From Oceanospirillaceae bacterium (GTDB taxonomy: Bacteria > Pseudomonadota > Gammaproteobacteria > Pseudomonadales > Oceanobacteraceae): a stretch of DNA of 64,000 nt. The stretch spans positions 62,001-126,000 of the forward strand of contig JACKOM010000008.1 of the NCBI GenBank assembly GCA_024234265.1, read 5' to 3'. A program made the position numbers and the translations under genes. This document shows positions 27,020-35,873 of this stretch, in pieces; position 1 is the first letter of the stretch; every line of letters starts with the position of its first letter. The notes under the pieces are model-generated. The model saw only the letters and a program-made list of their open reading frames with translations. It was not told the origin of the DNA and made no database searches.

Positions 27020-27721
27020 TTATTGTGTTGAGCCTGCCAGACCACACACGGGGTAATAGCGGTAAGCAATGCGCACATGCAGGTATTTTTCCTGCAGGTC
27101 TTCAATGTTGCTGATACCGGCATATTCCAGCAGGCGAAATGGTTTGCTTTCATATCGCAGGTAAATCGGGTCCAGCAACCACTGCAGCCACTTTGCCTCA
27201 GGTTGCAGAAGCAGTGCAAGCCCATCACCTGAACTTTGGCGCAGCACTTCAAAGCGGTAACTGTCGAGGCGGGTCGGGCTGACAAAAGAAAAGGCGAGGG
27301 GCTGGCCATTGTTTAATTGCGCTGCGTGGGCGGCAATAAAACGGTCAAAACCCGCATCGGCCACTAAATCTGCGCGCAGGGGCAGGCTGGCTTTTTCATC
27401 ATTGGTTTGAACGGCAACAAAACCGGCAGCCTGGCGCAGGCTTATATGGCGTTGCAGGCGCATATCGTGGAACTCAAGATCGGGCACAAAACTATTGGCA
27501 ATAAAACGAAAATCCTTTTCTGCAAACACTTGCCCGTTTTGCAGATATTCTACCCGGATGTGTTCCTGATCGGAGCAGCGCATGTAGTGTTGTTCGCGGT
27601 ATAAGGGATCGTTGGTTTTTAAATCAAAGGCATCGCCGCTGCGAAATAATTGCCAGTCATCATTGGCGTACAGGGGCTGGCTGAGCAGGCAAACAATTGA
27701 CAGCCATACAAAGTTTTTCAT
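27020..27721 (-). CDS. Periplasmic protein of unknown function in the lipid operon
   Basis: This 233-residue protein has a Sec signal peptide (MKNFVWLSIVCLLSQPLYA) and then a soluble, beta-rich domain. The C-terminal part (LRYESKPFRLLEYAGISNI) resembles the strand pattern of periplasmic lipid-binding or DUF3108-like proteins, but I cannot name the family. ATG 27721 is preceded by GGAGCG; a longer frame is open but lacks a signal peptide at its start. It overlaps the end of the DUF2878 gene by 62 bp, so translation is probably coupled. A role in the periplasmic side of lipid modification is inferred from position only. Confidence 0.7.
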   Translation of the reverse strand: MKNFVWLSIVCLLSQPLYANDDWQLFRSGDAFDLKTNDPLYREQHYMRCSDQEHIRVEYLQNGQVFAEKDFRFIANSFVPDLEFHDMRLQRHISLRQAAGFVAVQTNDEKASLPLRADLVADAGFDRFIAAHAAQLNNGQPLAFSFVSPTRLDSYRFEVLRQSSGDGLALLLQPEAKWLQWLLDPIYLRYESKPFRLLEYAGISNIEDLQEKYLHVRIAYRYYPVCGLAGSTQ

Positions 27722-28187
27722 AACGCTCCACGCTGTAGGGCAGGAAAAATGCCCAGAAAAAAGACAGGGCAATATACGCAGGCATGTGTAATTGCAGATC
27801 ACCTAATTGGCTACCGGCATAATAGGCCACAGGGCCGTTCACTGCGCCAATAACCGCCAATACAAAGGAAGGCATTTTAAGGGGTTGCAGGCAGGCGGGC
27901 ATAAGGCTGACAAATATTAACCAGAGTACACCAAGCCAGAGGGGAAAATCCGTGCTGTGCATTTGCCCGCTGAGGAATAACAGACCATCAAAGCTCAAAC
28001 CAATCCCAGCAAAAAACAGCATAAATATGCGCAAGGAATGGGGATAAAGACAGAGCAGGTAAATCACCAGGGGTAAACATAAAAGTGCGCCGGCATTGCC
28101 GCCGGCGACACTTAAAAACCACAGTGCATTAAATAGCAGCGAAAGCAGGACGGCTGGCATCAACAGTCCCCAGTGGCGGCTGACCAT
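27660..28187 (-). CDS. DUF2878 family integral membrane protein
   Basis: The 175-residue protein has five or six membrane-spanning helices and the DUF2878 features FNALWFLSVAGG near the start, LWLGVLWLIF in the middle and FWAFFLPYSV near the end. This family nearly always lies next to a cyclopropane fatty acyl synthase homologue, DUF1365 and an FAD oxidoreductase, as here. It overlaps cfa by 59 bp (an inner ATG at 28160 would reduce this to 32 bp) and the next gene by 62 bp. It may supply a membrane platform for the lipid-modifying enzymes; no catalytic motif is visible. Confidence 0.85.
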   Translation of the reverse strand: MVSRHWGLLMPAVLLSLLFNALWFLSVAGGNAGALLCLPLVIYLLCLYPHSLRIFMLFFAGIGLSFDGLLFLSGQMHSTDFPLWLGVLWLIFVSLMPACLQPLKMPSFVLAVIGAVNGPVAYYAGSQLGDLQLHMPAYIALSFFWAFFLPYSVERYEKLCMAVNCLPAQPAPVRQ

Positions 28188-29421
28188 GGTAAGCGGGTTT
28201 GGCGTACATTAAATGCACATCACCGATAATACGTTCCGCAAAGCCCCCTTCGCAGTAGGCGAAATAAAAATCCCACATGCGGCGGAAAGTCTCATCGTAA
28301 CCCAGGGCGGCAATTTCATCCCGGCGGGCGTTAAACGTTTTACGCCACTGGTGCAGGGTGCGCGCGTAATGGCCGGTAATATCCTCCAGATGAACCAGGC
28401 GCATATCAGAGCTTTTGCACATGGCATTTTGCAATGCCTGCACTGAGGGAATGCAGCTGCCGGGGAAAATGTAACGCTGGATAAAGTCCACGTTGTTTTT
28501 GGCGCGCTCATAACGCTGATCGCTGATGGTAATGGCCTGAACCAGGGCGATACCATCGTCTGTCAATAACCGGTTGAGGGTGGCGTAATATTCATCGTAA
28601 AACTGATAACCCACAGCTTCTATCATCTCGATAGAGACCAGTTTATTAAACTTACCGGTCAGGTTGCGGTAATCCTCTTTCAGCAGGGTGATTTTATTTT
28701 GCAAACCGAGTTTTTCGATGCGCGCTTTGGCCAGGGCATATTGTTCTTCGGAAATTGTGGTGGTGGTTACCCTGCAACCAAAATGCAACGCCGCATAAAT
28801 CGCCATGCTGCCCCAGCCGGTGCCGATTTCAACTAAATGATCGGAAGGTTTTAAATCCAGTTTCTGGCAGATGCGCTCCAGTTTATGCAGGGAGGCTTCC
28901 TGCATAGTGGCATTTTCGCTCGGGAAAATACCGGCGCTGTACATCAGGGTGGGGTCTAAAAAAGTTTCAAACAGTGCATTGCCGAGGTCATAGTGGGCGG
29001 CAATATTACGTTTTGAACCTTTATTGGTATTGCGATTTTGCCAGTGCCAGATGCGGTTAAGGGGTTTGATTAACAGGTTTAAAAAACTGTCATCCACATT
29101 ATTGGTCAGGTCAATATTACGTGCCATAACACGAATCACGGCGGTCAGGTCCGGGCTGCTCCAGTCGCCCGTCATATAGGCTTCTGCCGCGCCCAAACTG
29201 CCACCTAAGGCAATATGCGGGTAGGTATCGGCGTCATGAATATACATGCGTGCATGGATATCGCCTTGCGCATCACCAAAACTGTATTCCTGCTCACCTT
29301 CACAAATGATCAGGTTTGCATGTTGCATACCTTGCAGCTGTTTAAAAATTTGCTGGCGGCAAAAACGTTGCACCATATTCATGGCGGGCTGGCTGCTGCC
29401 CAGGGTTCTGCTTTGCATCAT
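28129..29421 (-). CDS. cfa: Cyclopropane-fatty-acyl-phospholipid synthase-type methyltransferase
   Basis: This 430-residue protein has the N-terminal lipid-binding region (GSLGAAEAYMTGDWSSPDL) and an AdoMet-binding domain with LVEIGTGWGS at residues 196-205. The conserved YSAGIF, MIEAVG and YIFPGSCIPS segments are also present. Such enzymes transfer a methylene or methyl group from S-adenosylmethionine to double bonds of membrane phospholipid acyl chains. Beside an FAD oxidoreductase and DUF1365, the product could be a methylated or furan fatty acid rather than a plain cyclopropane; the sequence alone does not decide. AGGAG precedes the ATG. It lies 9 bp after DUF1365. Confidence 0.93.
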   Translation of the reverse strand: MMQSRTLGSSQPAMNMVQRFCRQQIFKQLQGMQHANLIICEGEQEYSFGDAQGDIHARMYIHDADTYPHIALGGSLGAAEAYMTGDWSSPDLTAVIRVMARNIDLTNNVDDSFLNLLIKPLNRIWHWQNRNTNKGSKRNIAAHYDLGNALFETFLDPTLMYSAGIFPSENATMQEASLHKLERICQKLDLKPSDHLVEIGTGWGSMAIYAALHFGCRVTTTTISEEQYALAKARIEKLGLQNKITLLKEDYRNLTGKFNKLVSIEMIEAVGYQFYDEYYATLNRLLTDDGIALVQAITISDQRYERAKNNVDFIQRYIFPGSCIPSVQALQNAMCKSSDMRLVHLEDITGHYARTLHQWRKTFNARRDEIAALGYDETFRRMWDFYFAYCEGGFAERIIGDVHLMYAKPAYHGQPPLGTVDASRPAFAAI

Positions 29422-29430
29422 GCTCTCCTG

Positions 29431-30225
29431 TTATTTGTTAGGTTGGCTTGCAGGGTGGTCATAAAAAGGCGCGCGTTTTAACCACAAGCGCAGGGCCTGC
29501 CAATAAATCCGCCACACCACTTTTAAGGTCATGAGCGGGAACTTCCTTAATACGTAACCCATGCTGCGCCGGTTCATAGGTTTTTCTTCAAGATTTAAGG
29601 TGGCATCAAAATGTTTGGCGCCATCCATGGTATTTTCCATGTGAATCACGATTTGCCCGGCATAATGTTTAAACGACCAGCGGTAGTGCATGTGCATGGG
29701 GTTAAAGGGTGAAACATGAAATGCCTTGGCAAAATCAAAAATATGGGTTTGTTTAGTGCCGATATTCTGGGCGATGGCGTTAGGGAATTTCTCCGGCACA
29801 GTGGTTAAAAAATACCTATGCCTTTCACTCCACGGGGTGTTGGTGATTTCAGCGACTATCAGTTCAAGCTGCTCACCGCTTTGATCAAAACAAAAATAAA
29901 ACGACACAGGGTTAAAGTTAAAACCAAAATACCGCAGGTGGGTTAACAGGCGCACCGGGCCGCTAATGTGCCCGCCGGTATTTTCTGCCACCTGTTGTTG
30001 CAGGGCATCACGCAGTGGCAGAACCAGCGGCTGTAAATAATCTTCACGGCAAAAACGCGCAAGGTTAAAGCGCTTCGCCGACCACAGCGGGTGCTGGGCC
30101 ATGGCGCTGTCGATTTCATCCAGATCGAGATAGGTCATGAACAGGGGATAAGAAAATCCATGTTCTATGGGTTTAAAGCGGCGGTGCCGCACCCAGCCCT
30201 GATACAGGCGGCTGCTGAGGTTCAT
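29431..30225 (-). CDS. DUF1365 family protein
   Basis: This 264-residue protein matches DUF1365: SRLYQGWVRHRRFKPIEHGF at the start, the LLTHLRYFGFNFNPVSFYFCF block in the middle, then EITNTPWSERHRYF and HVSPFNPMHMHYRW. ATG 30225 overlaps the stop of the upstream FAD oxidoreductase gene as ATGA, so the two are translationally coupled. The family has no proven activity but is tightly linked to cyclopropane synthase homologues and flavin oxidoreductases in photo-oxidative stress regulons. No signal peptide is visible, so it probably acts in the cytoplasm or at the inner membrane face. Confidence 0.9.
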   Translation of the reverse strand: MNLSSRLYQGWVRHRRFKPIEHGFSYPLFMTYLDLDEIDSAMAQHPLWSAKRFNLARFCREDYLQPLVLPLRDALQQQVAENTGGHISGPVRLLTHLRYFGFNFNPVSFYFCFDQSGEQLELIVAEITNTPWSERHRYFLTTVPEKFPNAIAQNIGTKQTHIFDFAKAFHVSPFNPMHMHYRWSFKHYAGQIVIHMENTMDGAKHFDATLNLEEKPMNRRSMGYVLRKFPLMTLKVVWRIYWQALRLWLKRAPFYDHPASQPNK

Positions 30226-31481
30226 AACTCCACCCCGAGGGCACTGCACACCCGTAATGCGGATTTAACGCCGTCTTCATGGAATCCATTGAACCAATAG
30301 GCGCCGCAATAATGGCTGTGCAGCTCAGTGCCGCTGATTTCTGCGTGCCGTTGTTGGGCTGCAATGCCCGCGAGGGTGAAGGTCGGGTGGGCATAATTAA
30401 AACGGCGGATAATTTTGGCAGGGTCAATATCTGCACTGCGGTTAAGGGTTAAACAGAATGTGGTATCACTTTTAAAGTTCTGCAGGATATTCATGTTGTA
30501 AGTCACACTGACACTTTCCTGTGCCTGACGGGGAATAAAATAATTCCAGCTGGCCCATGCCAATGGGCGTTGCGGTAACAGGCGGGTATCGGTATGCAGC
30601 ACCACATCGTTATTCTGGTAGGGAATTGCGCTGAGTATTTCCTGTTCCTGGGGGGAAGCATCACGCAGCATGGCGAGGGCCTGGTCTGAGTGGCAGGCAA
30701 AAATCACCTGGTCATATTCAAGCTGCTGGCCTTGGTTATCACTGACTGTCACACCGCTGGCATGGCGCTGCACAGCCGTTACCGCCCGGTTCAGGTGGCA
30801 AGCATCCCCTAACAGCGCGGTAATTTTTTGCACATAACTGTGGGAGCCACCTTTTAATACACGCCATACCGGGCGCTTATCCACACTTAACATGCCGTGG
30901 TGATGGAAAAAACGCACGAAAAAATAAAACGGGAAATCCATCATGGCTTTTTCACTGGCCGACCATATGGCGGCGCCCATGGGGATAATAAAATAACGTT
31001 TAAACCAATCACCGTATTTTTCATTTTGCAGGTATTGGCCGAGGGTGATGTTTTGGTCGATGCTGCCAGCCAGAAATGCTGCGGTGGCTTCTTTATTAAA
31101 ACGCAGAATATCGCGCACCATGCCCCAGAACGCAGGGCGTAGCAGATTGCGGCGCTGGGCAAATAAACTGTTGAGTGTGGTGCCGTTATATTCCAGCCCT
31201 GTATTGGCGCACTGCACACTGAAACTCATGTCGGATTCTTCGCTCTCTACACCCAATTGTTGCATAAGTTTAATAAAGTTGGGGTAGGTCCAGTCGTTAA
31301 ACACGATAAAACCGGTATTTACCGGGAAGGTGCCATCACTCACGCTGACAGATTGGGTGTGGGTGTGGCCGCCAAAATAATCATTTTGCTCGTAGAGGGT
31401 TACGTCATATTGGTTGCGCAGCAGGTAGGCGCAGGTTAAACCACTGATGCCACTGCCGATAATGGCGATTTTTTGTTTCAT
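30222..31481 (-). CDS. FAD-dependent amine-oxidase-like oxidoreductase
   Basis: This 419-residue flavoprotein starts with the dinucleotide-binding fold IAIIGSGISGLTCAYLL, the acidic end of strand 2 (LYEQND), and a GGHTHTQSV loop. It ends with the C-terminal FAD contact region (CGAYWFNGFHEDGVKSAL). It belongs to the COG2907 group found beside DUF1365 and cfa genes. In Rhodobacter-type singlet-oxygen regulons a homologous flavoprotein takes part in modified (furan) fatty acid formation, so desaturation of a methylated acyl chain is a reasonable but unproven role. GGAG lies before the ATG. It starts 5 bp after the SDR gene and overlaps DUF1365 by 4 bp. Confidence 0.9.
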   Translation of the reverse strand: MKQKIAIIGSGISGLTCAYLLRNQYDVTLYEQNDYFGGHTHTQSVSVSDGTFPVNTGFIVFNDWTYPNFIKLMQQLGVESEESDMSFSVQCANTGLEYNGTTLNSLFAQRRNLLRPAFWGMVRDILRFNKEATAAFLAGSIDQNITLGQYLQNEKYGDWFKRYFIIPMGAAIWSASEKAMMDFPFYFFVRFFHHHGMLSVDKRPVWRVLKGGSHSYVQKITALLGDACHLNRAVTAVQRHASGVTVSDNQGQQLEYDQVIFACHSDQALAMLRDASPQEQEILSAIPYQNNDVVLHTDTRLLPQRPLAWASWNYFIPRQAQESVSVTYNMNILQNFKSDTTFCLTLNRSADIDPAKIIRRFNYAHPTFTLAGIAAQQRHAEISGTELHSHYCGAYWFNGFHEDGVKSALRVCSALGVEL

Positions 31482-31486
31482 TATTT

Positions 31487-32248
31487 TTATTCTCCATGCA
31501 GGGCTGACATGCGCCCGGTGAACGCAAGGCGCACTGCTGCGGGTAAAAGGCCGATTAATTTCAGAAAGAAGGTAAAGGTTTTGGGGAAATGAATATCCCA
31601 GCGCTCCTTTTCCAGGCCGCGGATAATGTGCTGCGCGGCCTCGGGTGCGCCGATGCGCAGGGGCATGGCAAAATCATTTTTATCCGTGAGTGTGGTTTGC
31701 ACAAAACCCGGGCTGACAATGCTCATGCGAAAACCTAGATGTTTCAGTTCGCTGTAGAGGCTTTCCATAAAATGACTGAGGGCCGCTTTGCTGGCGCCGT
31801 AGGCCTCTGCGCGGGGCATAGGTAAATACGCCACCGAACTGCTCACCGCCACAATGTAAGGTTTAAAGGCCTGATATAAAAACGGCAGCGCGGTTTCTAT
31901 GGTGTAAACACTGCCCATAAAGTTGGTGTCCATCACGCGGCGGATCAGTTCACTGTCAAAATTTTTTACATCCAGATATTCGCAGGTGCCTGCATTGGCA
32001 ATTACCACATCCAAATAATTGGTAAATGTGTGAATCTGTTGTGCAGCCTTTTGCAGGGAATTTTTATCGCTGATATCACAGGGAATTACGTGCAGATTGG
32101 GGTATAACTGCTGTAATTCATTTAATGCTGTGCAGTTGCGTGCAGAAGCAAAAACGCGGTTGCCTTTTTTTAGCAGTGCTTCACACAGCGCATAACCAAT
32201 GCCCGATGATGCCCCCGTCAGCCAGATCACTTTATTGTGCAGTTTCAT
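31487..32248 (-). CDS. Short-chain dehydrogenase/reductase
   Basis: This 253-residue protein is a classical SDR: the cofactor motif TGASSGIG (about residues 11-18), NAG (about 90), catalytic Ser in VSSSVAY and the YGASK active-site pair. The basic residue after strand 2 (SARN) points to NADP(H). The substrate is unknown. Its ATG overlaps the NTF2-like gene stop as ATGA. The same SDR type recurs in photo-oxidative stress gene sets with cfa and DUF1365. It likely acts on a lipid-derived carbonyl or alcohol in the cytoplasm; this is inferred from context. Confidence 0.9.
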   Translation of the reverse strand: MKLHNKVIWLTGASSGIGYALCEALLKKGNRVFASARNCTALNELQQLYPNLHVIPCDISDKNSLQKAAQQIHTFTNYLDVVIANAGTCEYLDVKNFDSELIRRVMDTNFMGSVYTIETALPFLYQAFKPYIVAVSSSVAYLPMPRAEAYGASKAALSHFMESLYSELKHLGFRMSIVSPGFVQTTLTDKNDFAMPLRIGAPEAAQHIIRGLEKERWDIHFPKTFTFFLKLIGLLPAAVRLAFTGRMSALHGE

Positions 32249-32673
32249 GCCATGCGCCTTTTTAAATAACGGATGGCGCTGCCTAATAAAGGCACGTGTT
32301 CATAGAGCATGGCCCCCATATCCACATAATCCCGGTGAAAATAAACCCCATGCTGATCAAAGCGCAGCAGGCTGTTACCCATTACCTGAATATTTTCCCC
32401 TCCACGCAGTTTTGGGTGGGAATAGGTCATGCACCAGAATAAAACCGCTTCATCGCCTTGGACTATTTCATGCTGAAATTCAAATTCGCAGCGGTTCAGG
32501 TTGCTGTACAGGCCGGCAAAATATTGTTGCATGGCAGTAATGCCGGAAATGTTATGCACTGGGTCAATAAAACGTATGTCATCGCGGTAGGCACTGCGCA
32601 GTAATGATTCACTGACAGGCTCCCTGGCCAGTGTTAGATAAAGTTGCTTAAAATTTTGCAGGGCGCTGTGCAT
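32245..32673 (-). CDS. NTF2/SnoaL-like protein
   Basis: The 142-residue protein fits the cone-shaped NTF2-like fold: an N-terminal helix (FKQLYLTL), then YRDDIRFIDPVHNISG, and strands such as FEFQHEIVQGDEAVLFWCMTY. Two ATGs are available; AGGAA stands 6 nt before ATG 32673, so I chose that one. It overlaps the SDR gene by 4 bp and follows the desaturase gene by 17 bp. Related proteins appear in LitR/ChrR-type light-response clusters. No catalytic residues can be assigned; it could bind a small hydrophobic ligand. Confidence 0.8.
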   Translation of the reverse strand: MHSALQNFKQLYLTLAREPVSESLLRSAYRDDIRFIDPVHNISGITAMQQYFAGLYSNLNRCEFEFQHEIVQGDEAVLFWCMTYSHPKLRGGENIQVMGNSLLRFDQHGVYFHRDYVDMGAMLYEHVPLLGSAIRYLKRRMA

Positions 32674-32690
32674 CACTATTTCCTGCATAG

Positions 32691-33644
32691 TTATACCCGC
32701 CCTTTTTTGGAATGATGGTGCTGACGGCCCTCATTTAAAATATGCAGGGGCACGGGGCGCAGTTCCTGCACTATGCGGAGTTTTGCCATCAGCCATAACA
32801 CATAGTAGGAAATATCCACTTGCCACCAATAAAAACCTTGGCGTGCCGCAGCGGGGAATCTGTGGTGATTGTTATGCCAGCCTTCACCCAGGGTTAACAG
32901 GGCGAGCCAAGTGTTATTGCGTGAATCATCTGCGGTATTAAAACGTTTTTTTCCCCACACGTGGCCGAGGGAGTTAATCGTCACGGTGGCGTGAAATAAC
33001 ACCACAGTGGAAATCACAAAACCCCACACAAATAATTGCGCACCGTTGGTATTGAGTTGTGGCATGTAAAGGGCAAGAAGTTCACCTGCCACAAATAAAC
33101 CTATGCCGAGCAGGGCCGGTGCCAGAGCATCAAAGCGATTCAGGAAACGTAATTCGGGGTAACTGGCAAAATCACGGATACGCTGCCAGGGGGTTTTAAA
33201 TGCGGCATCACAGCTGAACCAGCCGACGTGGCTCCACCAGAAACCATCCTGCACGGGGGAGTGTAAATCCGCCGCGGTATCGGAATGCTGGTGGTGATGG
33301 CGGTGGTGTGCCGCCCACCACAGGGGGCCACGCTGCGCCGCGCTGTTGGCAATAAACGCAAAAATAAACTGCCAGAAGCGGTTTGTTTTAAATGTACGGT
33401 GGGCGAAATAACGATGGTAAAACGCAGTAATCGCAAACATGCGGATAAAATAAAGTGCCGCGCATGCCATTAACGCTGTGCTGCTCACCCCCACCCAAAT
33501 CACCGCAAAACAGGCAATGTGCAACAAAATAAAAGGCAGCAGACGTAAAAAATTAAATTGGCGGTTGTCGCTGACATTGTCGGCCTGGGCCTCTGCATCA
33601 AACCAGCGTAATAACGTTGGCCAGAGTGATAATCGTTTAATCAT
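32691..33644 (-). CDS. Membrane fatty acid desaturase (delta-9 type)
   Basis: This 317-residue integral membrane di-iron desaturase has the three histidine boxes: HRYFAH (residues 77-82), HHRHH within 113-118, and HNNHH (257-261). Hydrophobic helix pairs precede and separate them. Such enzymes add a cis double bond to acyl-CoA or lipid-bound acyl chains using O2. ATG 33644 has GGAG 6 nt upstream and overlaps the photolyase stop; longer frames lack a site. Its product, an unsaturated chain, is the natural substrate of the downstream cfa-type methyltransferase, so the two may act in sequence. Confidence 0.92.
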   Translation of the reverse strand: MIKRLSLWPTLLRWFDAEAQADNVSDNRQFNFLRLLPFILLHIACFAVIWVGVSSTALMACAALYFIRMFAITAFYHRYFAHRTFKTNRFWQFIFAFIANSAAQRGPLWWAAHHRHHHQHSDTAADLHSPVQDGFWWSHVGWFSCDAAFKTPWQRIRDFASYPELRFLNRFDALAPALLGIGLFVAGELLALYMPQLNTNGAQLFVWGFVISTVVLFHATVTINSLGHVWGKKRFNTADDSRNNTWLALLTLGEGWHNNHHRFPAAARQGFYWWQVDISYYVLWLMAKLRIVQELRPVPLHILNEGRQHHHSKKGRV

Positions 33645-35055
33645 GTTGTTCTCCATATAACGCTTTAAACGTGGCCAGTACCCGGGCACGGGATGCAGCA
33701 TAATCCACTATGGGTTGTGGGTAAGCGCAGGTTTTACGTTGTGCACTGCCGGGGTTGTGAATCTCTTTATTGTTTAAGGCGCGCAGTTCCGGCACCCATG
33801 TACGAATGAAATCCCCATTGGGATCAAATTTTTCCGATTGTGCGGTAGGGTTAAACATCCGGAAATAGGGCGCAGCATCCACCCCGGTGGACGCGCTCCA
33901 TTGCCAGCCGCCGTTATTCGCCGAAAAATCCCCATCCACTAAATGTTGCATGAAAAACATTTCACCCTGGCGCCAGTCGAGCAGCAGATTTTTCGTGAAG
34001 AACATCGCGCTGACCATGCGCAGGCGGTTGTGCATCCAACCGGTATGTAACAACTGGCGCATGGCGGCATCCACAATCGGGTAACCGGTTTTGCCCTCTT
34101 GCCAGGCTTTAAGGTGGGCCGGGTTATCTAACCAGCGGATCTGATCGGTTTCGGTTTTAAAGGCTTGATAACGGTTGATATGGGGGAAACCCTGCACAAT
34201 ATGTTTATAAAATTCCCGCCAGATAAGTTCGCTGATCCAGGTATCAGGGCCGGGGCGGCCACTTTGAAATTCACCGTTATTTTCAAGCAGGGCTGCGTGC
34301 ATGCACTGGCGTAAACTTAATACCCCGGCGGCAAGCGCTGCGGATAAATGGCTGGTGCCGTTTAATGCGGGGAAATCCCGCTCCGCTTGGTAACCTGTGA
34401 TTTTCTGCGCAATAAAATCATCCAGTTGCTGGTGCAGGGCACGTTCACCGGATTTAACGTCGCTTAAATCTGCGCTGGCCTGCAATTGCATAAATTTAGC
34501 CGGCCAGGCGGGGCATGTAAGATCAAGCACTGCCTGTTTTTTGGGGGCTGACAGGGGGGCTTGATACTGCGCCGCCATTTTTTGAATCCAGGCCCGTTTA
34601 AAGGGGGTAAATACACTGAAATATTTACCCTGCTGGGTGAGGTTTTCACCGGGGGCAATCAGGCACTGATCATGGAACGCATGGCTGTTAATTCCTAACT
34701 GAGTGAGGCGTTTTAATACCTGCTGATCACGCCGGGATTCGTTCAATTCATATTCATGGTTAAAAAACACCTGCTCAATGGCGTGTTGCTGGCAAATATC
34801 ACTTAACAATGCGGGTATTTTTTTAAAGCTGCCTGCATCTATCACCAGCAGGGGGATATTCAATACCGCGAGATTTTTCTGCAGGGCGCTGAGGCTCTCC
34901 CGCAGGTAAACCATTTTATTTGCACCATGGCCATGCTGTTGCCATTGTTGCATGCAAACAAAATAGACGGCCATCACTGGCCCCTGTTTACAGGCATTAA
35001 ATAAAGCCGGGTTATCACGGCTGCGTAAATCACTGCGGAACCACATAAGATTCAT
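33637..35055 (-). CDS. phrB: Deoxyribodipyrimidine photolyase
   Basis: Class I CPD photolyase of 472 aa, which repairs UV-made cyclobutane pyrimidine dimers with blue light and reduced FAD. It begins with the antenna-binding fold (MNLMWFRSDLRSRDNPAL) and has the FAD domain motifs WISELIWREFYKH, DAAMRQLLHTGWMHNRLRM and DWRQGEMFFMQHLVDGDFSANNGGWQW. The ATG overlaps the MerR regulator stop as ATGA, and GGAG is upstream. Pairing of phrB with a LitR/CarH-type MerR regulator is common in pseudomonads and relatives and points to light-induced expression. All key residues seem present. Confidence 0.96.
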   Translation of the reverse strand: MNLMWFRSDLRSRDNPALFNACKQGPVMAVYFVCMQQWQQHGHGANKMVYLRESLSALQKNLAVLNIPLLVIDAGSFKKIPALLSDICQQHAIEQVFFNHEYELNESRRDQQVLKRLTQLGINSHAFHDQCLIAPGENLTQQGKYFSVFTPFKRAWIQKMAAQYQAPLSAPKKQAVLDLTCPAWPAKFMQLQASADLSDVKSGERALHQQLDDFIAQKITGYQAERDFPALNGTSHLSAALAAGVLSLRQCMHAALLENNGEFQSGRPGPDTWISELIWREFYKHIVQGFPHINRYQAFKTETDQIRWLDNPAHLKAWQEGKTGYPIVDAAMRQLLHTGWMHNRLRMVSAMFFTKNLLLDWRQGEMFFMQHLVDGDFSANNGGWQWSASTGVDAAPYFRMFNPTAQSEKFDPNGDFIRTWVPELRALNNKEIHNPGSAQRKTCAYPQPIVDYAASRARVLATFKALYGEQHD

Positions 35056-35873
35056 TTGATCTCTCCGCTGATGGTGGTGATTGCCTGGTTGTAATCGGCG
35101 CTTAGGGCGTAACTTTGCAGGGCCGGATTAAGTGCCGTGGCATCACCGTAAATAAATACCGGCAGGTTTAGTGAGTGTAAAAATTCAGTATCGATTGCCG
35201 TGTCACAGGTTAATAACAGGGCATTGGCCTGGCTGCTGCTTAACAGGGCCGGAATATCTGCGCTGTGGCAGGGCAGACCGATGGTTTTGCAGGCATAACC
35301 CTGTTGTTGCAATAACAGGCTGAGTAACAGGGCGTGCAGCGGGCTGCAGATGTGATCAATATTTAAAACAAGTATGCAGGCTGCGCTGTTGGACGGACGC
35401 TGATTTAACAGGCGTAACTGTAATTTGCCGATAAGCAATTGTTGCAGCAGGGCATGTTCATATTGGCGGGGCTGACAGCTGCGCAGCAGGGGGCGGAAAA
35501 AATGCTCCGCTAATACAGCCTCAGGGTAAAGTGCAAACAATGCCTGGCAGGCGTTATCCAGTGCGCTGATATTTAATGTATTTAACCAGCGCTGAAATTG
35601 CTGAATATGTTCCTGCCAGATGGGGGCTACGTCGGGCAGGTGCTCGCGATCGATATATTCGCGCACCTGGCCAACGCTGATGCCCCGTTGCAGCCAATAC
35701 AGAATATTTTTTACCCGCTCAATATCCTGGGCCTGAAACAGGCGGTGCCCTTTGGCGGTACGTTGCGGTTTCAATAAACCATAACGCCGCTCCCAAGCAC
35801 GCAGGGTGATGGAATTAACCCCGGTAAGGCGGCTTAATTCGCGGATTGGCAAACCCTGAATTTCAGATAGCAT
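35052..35873 (-). CDS. MerR-family regulator of the LitR/CarH type, B12 ligand apparently lost
   Basis: The 273-residue protein has an N-terminal MerR helix-turn-helix (GLPIRELSRLTGVNSITLRAWERRYGLL) and a C-terminal part shaped like the cobalamin-binding module of CarH/LitR photoreceptors, with a helical bundle around AEHFFRPLLRSC followed by a Rossmann-like fold. At the place where the lower axial His of DxHxxG is expected (before LLLSLLLQQQGY), alignment by eye puts a Ser. Adenosylcobalamin binding is therefore doubtful; light sensing might need a partner. ATG 35873 lies inside the end of the upstream DUF523 gene (11-bp overlap). It is followed directly by phrB. Likely represses or activates this same operon. 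Confidence 0.85.
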   Translation of the reverse strand: MLSEIQGLPIRELSRLTGVNSITLRAWERRYGLLKPQRTAKGHRLFQAQDIERVKNILYWLQRGISVGQVREYIDREHLPDVAPIWQEHIQQFQRWLNTLNISALDNACQALFALYPEAVLAEHFFRPLLRSCQPRQYEHALLQQLLIGKLQLRLLNQRPSNSAACILVLNIDHICSPLHALLLSLLLQQQGYACKTIGLPCHSADIPALLSSSQANALLLTCDTAIDTEFLHSLNLPVFIYGDATALNPALQSYALSADYNQAITTISGEIK

